Assembly (NCBI GenBank): GCA_038148375.1
Contig: JAYQVH010000003.1
Coordinates: 62,001 to 126,000 of the forward strand
Origin: CAWUEX02 sp038148375
Lineage (GTDB): Bacteria > Pseudomonadota > Alphaproteobacteria > Rhodospirillales > Rhodospirillaceae
DNA: 64,000 bases
Direction: 5' to 3'
Part shown: positions 27,892 to 36,912 of the stretch, piece after piece
Position numbering within the stretch: position 1 is the stretch's first letter
Layout: each line of letters starts with the position of its first letter
Notes under the pieces: model-generated
Database searches by the model: none
Seen by the model: only the letters and a program-made list of their open reading frames with translations
Told to the model about the DNA's origin: nothing
Position numbers and translations under genes: made by a program

Positions 27892-28452
27892 TTATCCGAC
27901 CCCTTTCATGGATAGCTTGAGGCGTTGCAGCTTGGACTTGAGCGAACTGTCGACCATGCGCGACCCAACGCGCACGATCAGTCCGCCGAGAATGGACGGA
28001 TCGACCTTCGTTGTGACGGCGACCGTATTGCCGACCGCAGCCTTCAGGGCGTCGGCCAGGGACTGGCTTTGGCTGTCGGACAGATCGACCGCGGACGTGA
28101 CTTCGGCGGTAACCTGGCCGCGGCGGGCGGCGAGAATTTCATTGTAGGCGCGGATCATAGCCGGCAGCGCGAACAGGCGGCGATTGCTGGCGACCAGACC
28201 GAGAAACTTTGTCGTTGTGGCATTAAGGCCGGCCTTGTCGGCGACAGCGGCAATGCCTTTGGTTTGGTCCTCACGGGAGAGAACCGGGCTCTTGATGAAG
28301 CGGGCGAAGTCGCCGCTTTCACCGATCAGTGTGCCAAGGGCCGCAAGATCTTCGGCAATGGCGTCGATGGCGCCGGACTCGTCCGCAAGGTCATAGAGGG
28401 CTGAGGCATAACGCGCGGCCAAACCGCCTACACCTGCTCCATCCGCTGCCAT
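27892..28452 (-). CDS. atpH: ATP synthase F1 delta subunit
   Basis: The 186-residue peripheral-stalk protein (ARYASALYDLADE start; DPSILGGLIVRVGSRMVDSS near the end). First gene of atpHAGDC. No F0 genes or atpI are nearby, as is usual in alphaproteobacteria, where F0 is encoded elsewhere. Confidence 0.97.
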   Translation of the reverse strand: MAADGAGVGGLAARYASALYDLADESGAIDAIAEDLAALGTLIGESGDFARFIKSPVLSREDQTKGIAAVADKAGLNATTTKFLGLVASNRRLFALPAMIRAYNEILAARRGQVTAEVTSAVDLSDSQSQSLADALKAAVGNTVAVTTKVDPSILGGLIVRVGSRMVDSSLKSKLQRLKLSMKGVG

Positions 28453-28528
28453 TCACGTGTCCCTTCACGACGACGGCGCGCCACTAAGCGTCAGGCGCTT
28501 GCCCCGGACTGCGCCGGGACCCGTCTTT

Positions 28529-28547
28529 TTCTCACAGTGGGTGAGAA
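28529..28547. repeat. Inverted repeat in the atp operon leader
   Basis: TTCTCAC (28529-28535) and GTGAGAA (28541-28547) are perfect complements with a 5-base loop, about 80 bases ahead of atpH. On the minus strand an A-run, not a T-run, follows, so it does not look like an intrinsic terminator. It could be a regulator site or an RNA hairpin. The rest of the 224-base gap (28453-28676) shows no gene. Confidence 0.5.
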
Positions 28548-28676
28548 CTAAACGTTTGATTTTATTAGCGATCTTGGAGCCCAGAACGGGCCCCTCGGCC
28601 ACCGCGAACGGGGTGGTACCATAACCACATGTGCGTTGCAACAGAGTCCGGACAGCCCCGGAAACGAATAAAAAAA

Positions 28677-30920
28677 CTAATAGAAACCGTAGGGATCGAC
28701 ATCGATCTGAACGCGCACAGAGGAGGGCAGTTTAACGCTGTTCAGCCAGGCCCGGATCAGGGGTTGAAGGAGCCGGTTGCGCGGCCCCTTGACCAGAAAG
28801 CGGTGGCGATGACGGCCGCGCAAGAGGGCCATGAACGCCGGGGCCGGACCGAGGACCTCAACGCCGCTGGCTGTCGGCGCGGCGCGGGCCAAATCCCTGC
28901 CGGCCTCAAGGACCGCGTGCTCACTGGTGCCGCTGAGGATGAGCGCCACCAAGCGCCCGAACGGCGGCATGCCCAGGGAGCGCCGGGCGTCCGCCTCGGT
29001 CTCGAGGAATGCGGCGGTGTCGCCTGCCGTCATCGCCCGCAGCACGGGATGGTTGGGATCATGGGTTTGGAGCATCACCCGGCCGGGTGAGTCCGCCCGC
29101 CCTGCCCGCCCAGCGACCTGATGCATCAGCTGGTGGGTGCGTTCGGACGCGCGCAGGTCCCAGCTCGCCAGACCAAGGTCGGCATCGACAACGCCAACCA
29201 GCGTGAGGCTGGGAAAGTGATGCCCTTTGGCCAGAACTTGGGTGCCGACGACAATGTCGATCTGCCGCTGTTCAATCGCATCCACCAGGGCCGCCATCGT
29301 CGACGGCCGTTCCAGCATATCGCTGGCGACGGCAACGACCTTCGAATCCGGCCAGCGCGCCGCCGCTTCCTCGGCCACCCGCTCGATCCCCGGTCCGCAG
29401 GGCACGAACGTCTCCTCCTTGCCGCAGGCGGGACAGGCTGTGGGACGCGGCGCAACGTAGCCGCAGTGATGACATTGCAGCCGCTTGGCCAGACGGTGCT
29501 CGACCAGCCAGGCGGTGCAACTCGGGCATTGCAGGCGATGACCGCAGGCGGAGCATAAGGTCAACGGCGCATAGCCGCGGCGGTTGAGGAACAGCAAGAC
29601 CTGCTCCCCCGCCTGTAGTGTCTCGTCGATCGCATTGACCAACGGCGGCGCCAGCCAGGAGCGGCCCCACGGCCCTTTTTCCGGTGGCGTACGGATCATG
29701 TTGATGAGCGTGACATCGGGCAGCGTCGCGCCGCCGACCCGGCCGGCCAGAACGACATGGCGGTAGCGTCCGGCCTGTGCGTTGAGCACGCTCTCGAGCG
29801 ACGGTGTCGCCGACGCAAGTACGATGGGAATGTCGGCCTCGCGCGCACGGACAACAGCCATGTCGCGGGCGTGATAAATGACGCCTTCGTCCTGCTTGTA
29901 ACCGGCGTCATGTTCTTCATCGACGACGATCAACCCGAGATCCTGAAATGGCAGAAACAACGCCGAGCGCGCGCCGACGATGACTCGCGCGTCACCCTCC
30001 GCCACGGCGCGCCAGGTTTCGCGGCGCTGCTTACCGGTGACATCCGAGTGCCACACGGCGGGATCGACGCCGAAGCGCGCGCGGAAACGGCCAAGCCACT
30101 GCGCCGTCAGCGAGATCTCCGGCACCAGCACAAGCACCTGCCGCCCGACCTTGAGCGCGGCGGCCACCGGCTCGAAATAGACCTCGGTCTTACCGGAACC
30201 GGTGACGCCCTCAAGGAGGGAGACCGAGAAGCCGCGTCCGACCGCAGCGGACAAGGTTGACGCGGCTGTCTGCTGCTCTGGCTCGAGAGCGACGCCGCTG
30301 CGATGGGGGTCGGGGGCCGCGAACGGTGACCGCGCCGTCGCGACCTGCACATCTATCGCCCCGGCATCGATCAAGCCTTTAACCACGGAGGCGCTGACAC
30401 CCGCGCGCTTGCCCAACTGGGCCGGATTGACCGCCGCGCCGGTGCCGAGCGCCGTCATCACCCGCGTGCGCGCATCGGTCATCTTCAGACCGTCGGGGAG
30501 CGACGCCGCGGCAACGAGCTCCGTATCAAGTGCGCGCGGTTTGAGGCCGCGCATGCCGCGCAACGCCATACGCAGAATCACGCCCTTGGGCTGGATGGTG
30601 TAGTCCGCCATCCAGTCGATGAAAGTCAGCAGCGAATACGGCAGCCGCGGCAGGTCCTTGATGCCGACCGCCTCTTTCAGCTTTTCAGGCGCGATGTCGT
30701 CGGCCGCGGCGCCCCAGACCACACCGGTTTCGAAGCGCCGTCCGAGCGGGACATCGATGATATCCCCGGCCGCGAACGCCGCGTCCTCCGGCACGACATA
30801 GTCGTAAGTTGTCTCGACGGGCAGCGGCAACAGCACCGCGATCCGGCCACCCGGACCGAAAACACGGCCATCGGGTGATTGGCTTGAAATTGGCGGCGGT
30901 GGGGTACTTGATTGGACCAT
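28677..30920 (-). CDS. priA: Primosomal protein N' (PriA helicase)
   Basis: A 747-residue restart helicase. The N-terminal DNA-binding part (VETTYDYVVPE), Walker A (GVTGSGKTEVYFE), DEEHD Walker B, paired zinc fingers (CSACGHRLQCPSC; CHHCGY, CPACG) and late motifs (VGTQVLAKGHHFP, QVAGRAGR) are in order. PriA reloads the replisome at stalled forks. It lies upstream of the atp operon on the same strand and is divergent from fsa. Confidence 0.97.
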   Translation of the reverse strand: MVQSSTPPPPISSQSPDGRVFGPGGRIAVLLPLPVETTYDYVVPEDAAFAAGDIIDVPLGRRFETGVVWGAAADDIAPEKLKEAVGIKDLPRLPYSLLTFIDWMADYTIQPKGVILRMALRGMRGLKPRALDTELVAAASLPDGLKMTDARTRVMTALGTGAAVNPAQLGKRAGVSASVVKGLIDAGAIDVQVATARSPFAAPDPHRSGVALEPEQQTAASTLSAAVGRGFSVSLLEGVTGSGKTEVYFEPVAAALKVGRQVLVLVPEISLTAQWLGRFRARFGVDPAVWHSDVTGKQRRETWRAVAEGDARVIVGARSALFLPFQDLGLIVVDEEHDAGYKQDEGVIYHARDMAVVRAREADIPIVLASATPSLESVLNAQAGRYRHVVLAGRVGGATLPDVTLINMIRTPPEKGPWGRSWLAPPLVNAIDETLQAGEQVLLFLNRRGYAPLTLCSACGHRLQCPSCTAWLVEHRLAKRLQCHHCGYVAPRPTACPACGKEETFVPCGPGIERVAEEAAARWPDSKVVAVASDMLERPSTMAALVDAIEQRQIDIVVGTQVLAKGHHFPSLTLVGVVDADLGLASWDLRASERTHQLMHQVAGRAGRADSPGRVMLQTHDPNHPVLRAMTAGDTAAFLETEADARRSLGMPPFGRLVALILSGTSEHAVLEAGRDLARAAPTASGVEVLGPAPAFMALLRGRHRHRFLVKGPRNRLLQPLIRAWLNSVKLPSSVRVQIDVDPYGFY

Positions 30921-31011
30921 GGTGTCCTGGTCATATCATAGCTGACCCATTCACAGGATATCGGCGGTAATGTCGCCGTCCATCATCACAGTAAGGTAGC
31001 TTAGAACCGCC

Positions 31012-31671
31012 ATGAAGTTTTTCATCGACACGGCAGATATTGACGAGATCAAGGACCTGGCCGACACCGGACTGGTCGACGGCGTGACCACCAATCCGTC
31101 ACTGGCCGCGGCCACCGGCAAGTCGTTTCTCGACCTCATTAAGGACATTTGTGCCGTGGTCGACGGACCGGTCAGTGCCGAAGTGACCGCAACCGACTTC
31201 GCAACCATGATGAAAGAAGCGGAAGTCCTGCGGAAGATCGCCCCCAACGTGGCGATCAAAGTGCCGCTGATTCCCGACGGTTTGAAATGCTGCAAGGCGC
31301 TGTCCGACGACGGCACGCAGGTCAACGTGACGCTGTGCTTCTCCGCGGCCCAGGCGCTGCTGGCGGCCAAGGCAGGGGCGGCGTTCATCTCGCCGTTTGT
31401 CGGCCGGCTCGACGATATCGGCACCGATGGCATGAACCTGATCGACGAGATTTGCGAGATCTATGCCAATTACGATTTCCAGACCGAAGTGCTGGTGGCC
31501 TCAATCCGCCACCCCATGCACGTCGTCGAAGCGGCCCGCATGGGCGCACACGTCGCCACCATGCCGCCGAAAACGCTGCGCCAGCTGTACAAGCATCCGT
31601 TGACCGACAAGGGCCTTGCCGCCTTCCTCGATGACTGGGCCAAGACCGGACAGTCGATCCTGGGCAATTAG
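31012..31671 (+). CDS. fsa: Fructose-6-phosphate aldolase / transaldolase-like
   Basis: A 219-residue short transaldolase. MKFFIDTADIDEI, the GVTTNPSL loop, the Schiff-base lysine in NVAIKVPLIPDG, and FSAAQALLAAKAGAAFISPFVGR are family signatures. The short type acts either as fructose-6-phosphate aldolase or as a true transaldolase; sequence alone does not decide. It is followed within 4 bases by the DUF484 gene. Confidence 0.92.
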   Translation: MKFFIDTADIDEIKDLADTGLVDGVTTNPSLAAATGKSFLDLIKDICAVVDGPVSAEVTATDFATMMKEAEVLRKIAPNVAIKVPLIPDGLKCCKALSDDGTQVNVTLCFSAAQALLAAKAGAAFISPFVGRLDDIGTDGMNLIDEICEIYANYDFQTEVLVASIRHPMHVVEAARMGAHVATMPPKTLRQLYKHPLTDKGLAAFLDDWAKTGQSILGN

Positions 31672-31675
31672 GGCC

Positions 31676-32386
31676 ATGGCCGACACGCCGACAGACACCA
31701 AGCCCGACATCACCGACGCGGATGTTATCGCCTATTTGCGTGGCCATCCCAAGCTGCTGATGAACAATCCGAAGCTGCTGGCGGAATTGGTGCCCGACCG
31801 GCGCTTTGAATCCGAGACCGTGGTCGACATGCAACGCTTCGTGGTGCAGCGGCTGCGCCGTCAGGTCGACGAATTGAAAGCGACGAGCGAGCATCTCGTC
31901 ACCACGACGCGCTCGAACATGTCCATCCTGGAGAAGATGCATGAGTGCGCGCTCGCCGTCCTGCACGCGGAGGACTTCGCCGCGCTAGGGCATTTGCTGA
32001 CGGAAGAGCTGCCTCTGTTCCTCGGCGTCGATGCGGCTGCAATCGGGATTGAAATCGAACCCGGCATGGCCGTGCCGGACAACGCGAACAGCGCCATCCG
32101 GCACCTGACTCCGGGTACCGTCGATATGCTGATGGGAACCGGAGCACCCGCGCGCCTGCGCACCAAAGCCGATGGCGGCACGGCGCTGTACGGCGCCGCC
32201 GAAGGACTGGTGACCTCCGACGCGTTGGTCCGTCTGGAACCGCTCGGCGGCATGCCGGTCGGCGTGTTCGCCGTCGGCAGCCGGGAAGAGGGCTATTTTT
32301 CGGAGGACCAGGGCACGGAGCTGCTCGGCTTCCTGACCGAGGTCGTGCGTTACGCCGTGGCACGCTGGTGGCCCGCACAGGACTGA
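31676..32386 (+). CDS. DUF484 family protein
   Basis: A 236-residue protein with the DUF484 start (DADVIAYLRGHPKLLMNNPKL, seen from residue 14), a coiled segment and a GAF-like C-terminal half. It is widely encoded directly before xerC, with which it overlaps here by 19 bases. Its molecular role is not settled. Confidence 0.9.
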   Translation: MADTPTDTKPDITDADVIAYLRGHPKLLMNNPKLLAELVPDRRFESETVVDMQRFVVQRLRRQVDELKATSEHLVTTTRSNMSILEKMHECALAVLHAEDFAALGHLLTEELPLFLGVDAAAIGIEIEPGMAVPDNANSAIRHLTPGTVDMLMGTGAPARLRTKADGGTALYGAAEGLVTSDALVRLEPLGGMPVGVFAVGSREEGYFSEDQGTELLGFLTEVVRYAVARWWPAQD

Positions 32387-33351
32387 TCAACTTCACAGTC
32401 GGCCCGGACGTCGCGACAGCCATCGACGCCTGGGGCCAATGGCTGACGCGCGAACGCCGCGCCTCATCGCATACCGCCGACGCCTACCGGCGCGATCTCG
32501 CCGCGTTCTTTGCCTTCCTGACCGATCACCTGGGAGCGGAGCCGTCGCTCGCCGATCTGCAGTCTTTGCGCGCCGCCGACTTTCGCAGCTATCTGGCGCG
32601 GCGCACGGCTGAGGGTCTGGCGCGGACCTCGATAGCGCGGGCAATGAGCACGCTGCGCAACTTCTTCCGCTATCTCGACCGCACCGGGAAGGTGCACAAT
32701 CCGGCGATCGATGCGGTGCGCACGCCGAAGACGCCGGCAAGTATCCCCAAAGCGCTGACCGCGGAGGATGCGCTGGCGGCGGTCAAAGCGGCCGCGGAGT
32801 TGCAAGACGAGCCGTGGCTCGCCAAGCGCGACATGGCGATCATGCTGCTGCTTTACGGCTGCGGGTTACGTATTGGCGAGGCACTGGCGCTCAACGGCGG
32901 CGACATCGGCAAGGATAAAAACACCGACGGCACCTTGCGGGTCATCGGTAAGGGCAACAAAGAACGCATCGTGCCCGTGCTGCCCGTCGTCGCCGCGGCG
33001 ATTGACGCTTACAGGGCCGCCTGCCCGCATGCGATCACCGCGGACGATCCGCTGTTCGTCGGTAAGCGTGGCGCGCGCCTCAATGCCGGCGTGGTGCAAC
33101 GGCAGATGCGTCATGTACGCGCCCTGCTCGGACTCGGTGACAGCGCAACGCCACACGCGCTGCGCCACAGCTTTGCCACGCACCTGCTGGCCAAGGGCGG
33201 CGACCTGCGCACCATCCAGGAACTTCTCGGACATGCTTCGCTGTCGACGACACAGCGCTATACTGCCGTCGACGAGGAGAAGCTGCGTGCGGTATATGAC
33301 GACGCGCATCCGCGCGCACGCGAGGCGCATCCGCGCGCGCGCAGCGAGTAA
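32368..33351 (+). CDS. xerC: Tyrosine recombinase XerC
   Basis: A 327-residue site-specific recombinase that resolves chromosome dimers at dif with XerD. The SAM-like N-terminal domain (residues 15-105) and catalytic residues are visible: Arg in GCGLRIGEAL, Lys in GKGNKERIVP, HALRHSFATHLL, LGHASLSTTQRYT. The start is a GTG within the DUF484 gene. The C-terminus ends in a repeated AHPRAR tail that the family does not usually have. Confidence 0.94.
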   Translation: MARTGLINFTVGPDVATAIDAWGQWLTRERRASSHTADAYRRDLAAFFAFLTDHLGAEPSLADLQSLRAADFRSYLARRTAEGLARTSIARAMSTLRNFFRYLDRTGKVHNPAIDAVRTPKTPASIPKALTAEDALAAVKAAAELQDEPWLAKRDMAIMLLLYGCGLRIGEALALNGGDIGKDKNTDGTLRVIGKGNKERIVPVLPVVAAAIDAYRAACPHAITADDPLFVGKRGARLNAGVVQRQMRHVRALLGLGDSATPHALRHSFATHLLAKGGDLRTIQELLGHASLSTTQRYTAVDEEKLRAVYDDAHPRAREAHPRARSE

Positions 33352-33366
33352 GGAGCTGTTCATCCG

Positions 33367-34524
33367 GTGGAGTGGGCCAGCACAGTTGAAGCGTTCGACC
33401 TCGCGCGGATCAAAACGGTCTGCGAGCGCGACGGTATTTGTCTGATCAAGGGTTTCTTCACGCCGGAGGAGATGACCCGCATCGCCACCGGCATGACGGC
33501 GGCGGCCAAGACTTTGGGCGACCCCCTGCCCGACCCGATGAAGGCCGCGGACCTCGCCTGGGTGCCGCTGCATGCGCAGATTCTCGAAGCTGCGCGCGCG
33601 CTGCTTGGCGATGGATTGACCTATTACCTGAACGGGGCGGTCAACTACGAACCCGAAATCGGCGCCCTGACGCTGAGCCCCTACACGGCGCTGCATGTGG
33701 ATGCGGCGGGCCAGCCCGAGAATCTCGCCGCGGAGGTCGACCGGGGCGCCGAGGTCAGCTTCCCGGCCTACCGTTTCGCGATTTACACTCAAGACTACAC
33801 CAACGCCAGTGGCGGGCTGCGCGTCGTGCCCGGATCGCATCGCTGGACAACGGATTACGACCGTTCCGCCACCGACGAGTTCACGATGATCCGTCTGCCG
33901 CCGCCGTCCCAGCCGGAGGCTGACCCGGAAGACTTCCTGGCAACGGCGCCGACCCGGCCCGGCGACCTGGTGATCTGGAATCTGTCACTGGTGCACAGCG
34001 CCGGATCGAAACGCTTGAAGGCCGATCCGGAGCGCTGCCTGCATCCGCGCGAGGAGGCGGAGCTCAGCAAACGCGACCCGGACCAATTCCTGCCGCCGCC
34101 CGGACCGCGCAACGCGATCTTCTTCGACTACGGCGCACCCGTTCAGGCAACAGACCTGTACATCAAATTCGGCACGCAAACCCGGTTACACAAACGTATG
34201 CCGGCGTTCGCGATTGGCGACGTCGGCGCGAAGACACGCGAGCGCCTTGAGGCCGATCGCATTATCCTGCGGGAAGACGGCAAGATTGTCAGTCTGAGTT
34301 ACGAGATCGAGCAGATAAAAACCGGAACCGGCGATGCGGACCGGACGCGCGCAGTATACGAGGATCTGTTCGCCCGCGCGCAACGTCACACGGAGTTCTC
34401 GCCCCACTTCAGCCTGTTCGACCGGGAGGCGTTCACGACGCTGGCCGGCCAGAACTGGAAACACGCCGCGGGCTATGTGCAGCAGCAGGTCATGGCGCGC
34501 ATCCGCCAGACCAACGATCTCTAA
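33367..34524 (+). CDS. Phytanoyl-CoA dioxygenase (PhyH) family protein
   Basis: A 385-residue Fe(II)/2-oxoglutarate oxygenase candidate. The facial triad fits: His and Asp in TALHVDAAG, distal His in LSLVHSAGSKR. RVVPGSHRW is typical of the family. Substrate unknown. It starts at a GTG 16 bases after xerC. The C-terminal 120 residues lie beyond the oxygenase core and are unassigned. Confidence 0.85.
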   Translation: MEWASTVEAFDLARIKTVCERDGICLIKGFFTPEEMTRIATGMTAAAKTLGDPLPDPMKAADLAWVPLHAQILEAARALLGDGLTYYLNGAVNYEPEIGALTLSPYTALHVDAAGQPENLAAEVDRGAEVSFPAYRFAIYTQDYTNASGGLRVVPGSHRWTTDYDRSATDEFTMIRLPPPSQPEADPEDFLATAPTRPGDLVIWNLSLVHSAGSKRLKADPERCLHPREEAELSKRDPDQFLPPPGPRNAIFFDYGAPVQATDLYIKFGTQTRLHKRMPAFAIGDVGAKTRERLEADRIILREDGKIVSLSYEIEQIKTGTGDADRTRAVYEDLFARAQRHTEFSPHFSLFDREAFTTLAGQNWKHAAGYVQQQVMARIRQTNDL

Positions 34525-34530
34525 CACGCC

Positions 34531-35319
34531 TTAGCCCCACGGGCCTTGGCGACCCGATTGCGGGACACTGCCGCCGCTGCGGCGCGGCGCAGCGACCCGG
34601 CGGCTGGCGATTTCGAACGCCCGCGAGCGGCGTTTGGTGAACAGCCCGATGCCGCGTTTCCGGAATTTGAAGATCAGCGCCGCCCCGGCGATGAAGCCGC
34701 CGATGTGCGCGAGGAAGGCAACGCCCGGTTCGCCCACCGGAGTGACCGCCTGACTGAGCAGCTGGCCCAGAAACCAGAGGCCGAGCACGATCCACGCCGG
34801 TACGTTGATCATCGTGATGAAGATGATGAGCCACACCAGCACCCGGATGTTGGCGAAGGGATGCAGGACAAGATACGCCCCGAGGACACCGGCAACGGCA
34901 CCCGAGGCGCCGACCATGGGAATCGTCGAGTCCGGCGCGGCCAGGCTTTGCGTCATCGCCGCCGAGAAGCCGCAGATCAGATAGAACAGCAGAAACTTGG
35001 CGCGGCCCATCGACGCTTCGACGTTGTCGCCGAAGATCCACAGGTAAAGCATGTTGCCGCCGAGGTGCATCCAGCCGCCGTGCAGAAACATCGAGGTGAA
35101 GATGGTCATCCACGCTGGCAGCGGCGCGATGACCGGGTTCAGTTCCGCAGTACCGAACAGGTCGGCCGGGATGACGCCGTACGCCAAAATGGCAATGCGG
35201 CCACCCTGCTCTCCGAGTGTTTCCTGCCACACGAACACCGCGACGCAGAGCGCGATCAGCGCCCAGGTGACAATCGGCTTGGTGGTGTGGGGATTGTCGT
35301 CACGCAGCGGCAGGAACAT
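34531..35319 (-). CDS. Rhomboid family intramembrane serine protease
   Basis: A 262-residue membrane protein with six or so helices. The catalytic serine lies in MVGASGAVAGVLGAY, the histidine in FLAHIGGFIAG, and HLGGNMLYLWIFGDNVE in loop 2 is diagnostic. The basic C-terminal tail (about 225-262) is unstructured. It is convergent with the PhyH gene, 6 bases apart. Confidence 0.93.
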   Translation of the reverse strand: MFLPLRDDNPHTTKPIVTWALIALCVAVFVWQETLGEQGGRIAILAYGVIPADLFGTAELNPVIAPLPAWMTIFTSMFLHGGWMHLGGNMLYLWIFGDNVEASMGRAKFLLFYLICGFSAAMTQSLAAPDSTIPMVGASGAVAGVLGAYLVLHPFANIRVLVWLIIFITMINVPAWIVLGLWFLGQLLSQAVTPVGEPGVAFLAHIGGFIAGAALIFKFRKRGIGLFTKRRSRAFEIASRRVAAPRRSGGSVPQSGRQGPWG

Positions 35320-35418
35320 GGCGCGAGACTAGGTGGCGAGACGGCGAAGCACAAGCAACCCCGCACGGCGGCGGGCTGTCATCGCGCGGCAAAGGTTTCC
35401 GGCGCGGAAAACGCGCGG

Positions 35419-35515
35419 AACGAGCCCATGCACGCCGCCCATGCGGGCGGTGGCAAGCCTTTTTACTCCATGATTTCAACGGCATAAGATTCTATACAAA
35501 CGAGCCCATGCACGC
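35419..35515. repeat. 17-bp direct repeat pair in the rhomboid/amidohydrolase gap
   Basis: AACGAGCCCATGCACGC occurs at 35419-35435 and, identically, at 35499-35515, exactly 80 bases apart. Between the copies lies a GC hairpin (CCGCCC 35435-35440, GGGCGG 35445-35450) and a T-run at 35460. No gene is seen in 35320-35541. Confidence 0.7.
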
Positions 35516-35541
35516 GCAAGACCCGCGGTTTTCTACGGCTC

Positions 35542-36888
35542 TCAGCGGGCCCGGTTTCCCGGCAGATCGAGCACGCCGCGGTCGATCACCGTTCCGTTCT
35601 TAATGACCTCCGCGATCTCAAGCGCATTGCGGATATCGGCGGTGGGATCGGCGTCGAGCAGCACCAAGTCCGCGCGCCTGCCCGCCGCGACGGTGCCGAG
35701 GTCATCCTCGCGGCCGAGGAACTTGGCGCCATGGAGCGTTCCCATGCGCACCAGATCGGCGGCGGGGATGCCCATCTCCGCCAGCAGTTCAAGCTCACGG
35801 AAATACAGCGGGCCGTTGGAGCGGTCGGTCGCCACCACAACCACGCCGCCGGCATCGTAGAGAGTGCGCACGTTCTCTTTCAGGTAGGGCATCAGCGCCT
35901 TGAACCAGGTGGTCCAGCCCAGGCTGGAATACAGCGGCGGCCCCTTGGCCTGGCGGGCGGCGATTTCTTCCGTCCCGAACACAAAGCGGTTCAGCGGCGT
36001 GTCGATCACCGACGGGTCCTCGCCGAAGCGCACGATCTCGTCGAACACGGACAGTGTGGTCGCCATGGGAATTTGTTTGTCCGCCAGCAGTTGCGTGAAC
36101 GACGGATTGACCCGCCCGGCACTGACCGGATGGGCCAGCGCATCTATGCCCGCGTCAATCGCGTTGCGCGCGCCCGGTTCCTTGGTGGCATGAATCACCG
36201 TGCGCACGCCGTGTTCATGCAGATAGGCGATCATCTTGGCGACGACCTCGTCGGGGATGGACGGGCCGGCCGGACTCGGTCCGCCGCCGAAGGGCTCAAC
36301 CACCAGCTTTTGCAAATCCGGTTGAACCGCGATTTGCGCATCCAGCACTTTGACCGTCTCCGGCCAGTCGGGCACGCCGACGCCGTGGAAGGTGCCGGCC
36401 ATCCAACTGCCTGGCCAACTCAGCGCATGACCAGTCGCGAAAATGCGCGGACTGACGATCTCGCCCGCGCGCTCGCGGCGGCGCATTTCCAAAATCAGAT
36501 CCGGATTGTTGCCGGCATCGAACACCGAGGTCACGCCGACATAGAGAAAACTATGCAGTGCCGATTGGGCGGCGGCAAAATCGATCTCCACCCCCGGCGG
36601 GTTGTCCAGCCCGCGCCACTGCCCCGCGCCGATGAGGTGAATGTGCGCGTCGATCCAACCTGGCATGAGAAACTTCCCCGCCCCGTCCAGGCGATCCGCC
36701 GCCTGCGGAATTTGGACGGAGTCCGTTGCGCCGACGGCCGTGATCACACCGTCTTCAATGAGCACGGTTTGGTTGGCCGCGTTGGGCCCGCCGGTGCCGT
36801 CGATGACGGTGACGTTTTCAATGGCCAGATCCGCCGCACCAACGGCGAACGGCCAAAGTAAAATCAATGTCGAGAGCATTCCGCGCAT
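35542..36888 (-). CDS. Exported amidohydrolase (imidazolonepropionase-like)
   Basis: A 448-residue metal hydrolase with a short signal peptide (1-18, ending GAADL). Metal motifs of subtype I are intact: DAHIHL near residue 84, a lysine in LQKLVVEPFGG, VIHATKE, LAHPVSAG and ATDRSNGP. Relatives hydrolyse cyclic amides, dipeptides or lactone-type bonds in the periplasm. A GGAGGGG site precedes the ATG. Last gene of the minus-strand accessory cluster, 24 bases after the FAD hydroxylase. Confidence 0.88.
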   Translation of the reverse strand: MRGMLSTLILLWPFAVGAADLAIENVTVIDGTGGPNAANQTVLIEDGVITAVGATDSVQIPQAADRLDGAGKFLMPGWIDAHIHLIGAGQWRGLDNPPGVEIDFAAAQSALHSFLYVGVTSVFDAGNNPDLILEMRRRERAGEIVSPRIFATGHALSWPGSWMAGTFHGVGVPDWPETVKVLDAQIAVQPDLQKLVVEPFGGGPSPAGPSIPDEVVAKMIAYLHEHGVRTVIHATKEPGARNAIDAGIDALAHPVSAGRVNPSFTQLLADKQIPMATTLSVFDEIVRFGEDPSVIDTPLNRFVFGTEEIAARQAKGPPLYSSLGWTTWFKALMPYLKENVRTLYDAGGVVVVATDRSNGPLYFRELELLAEMGIPAADLVRMGTLHGAKFLGREDDLGTVAAGRRADLVLLDADPTADIRNALEIAEVIKNGTVIDRGVLDLPGNRAR

Positions 36889-36912
36889 GCGCCCCTCCTG
36901 AGAGGTTTCAGC

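Noticed and set aside
26314..27915. Long open frame antisense to atpA (about 533 residues)
   Set aside because: It mirrors the highly conserved atpA; composition is artefactual and no family is recognisable.
33300..33351. Repeat in the xerC tail as a mobile-element or integration scar
   Set aside because: It is only a short in-frame AHPRAR duplication at the C-terminus; the adjacent gene order is the normal DUF484-xerC.
32368..33351. Tyrosine recombinase as a phage or island integrase
   Set aside because: The DUF484-xerC overlap and housekeeping surroundings identify chromosomal XerC; no att-like repeats or phage genes were seen.
35435..35464. Intrinsic terminator (GC stem then T-run) on the plus strand
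   Set aside because: The T-run is about 9 bases away from the stem and no plus-strand gene reads into it.
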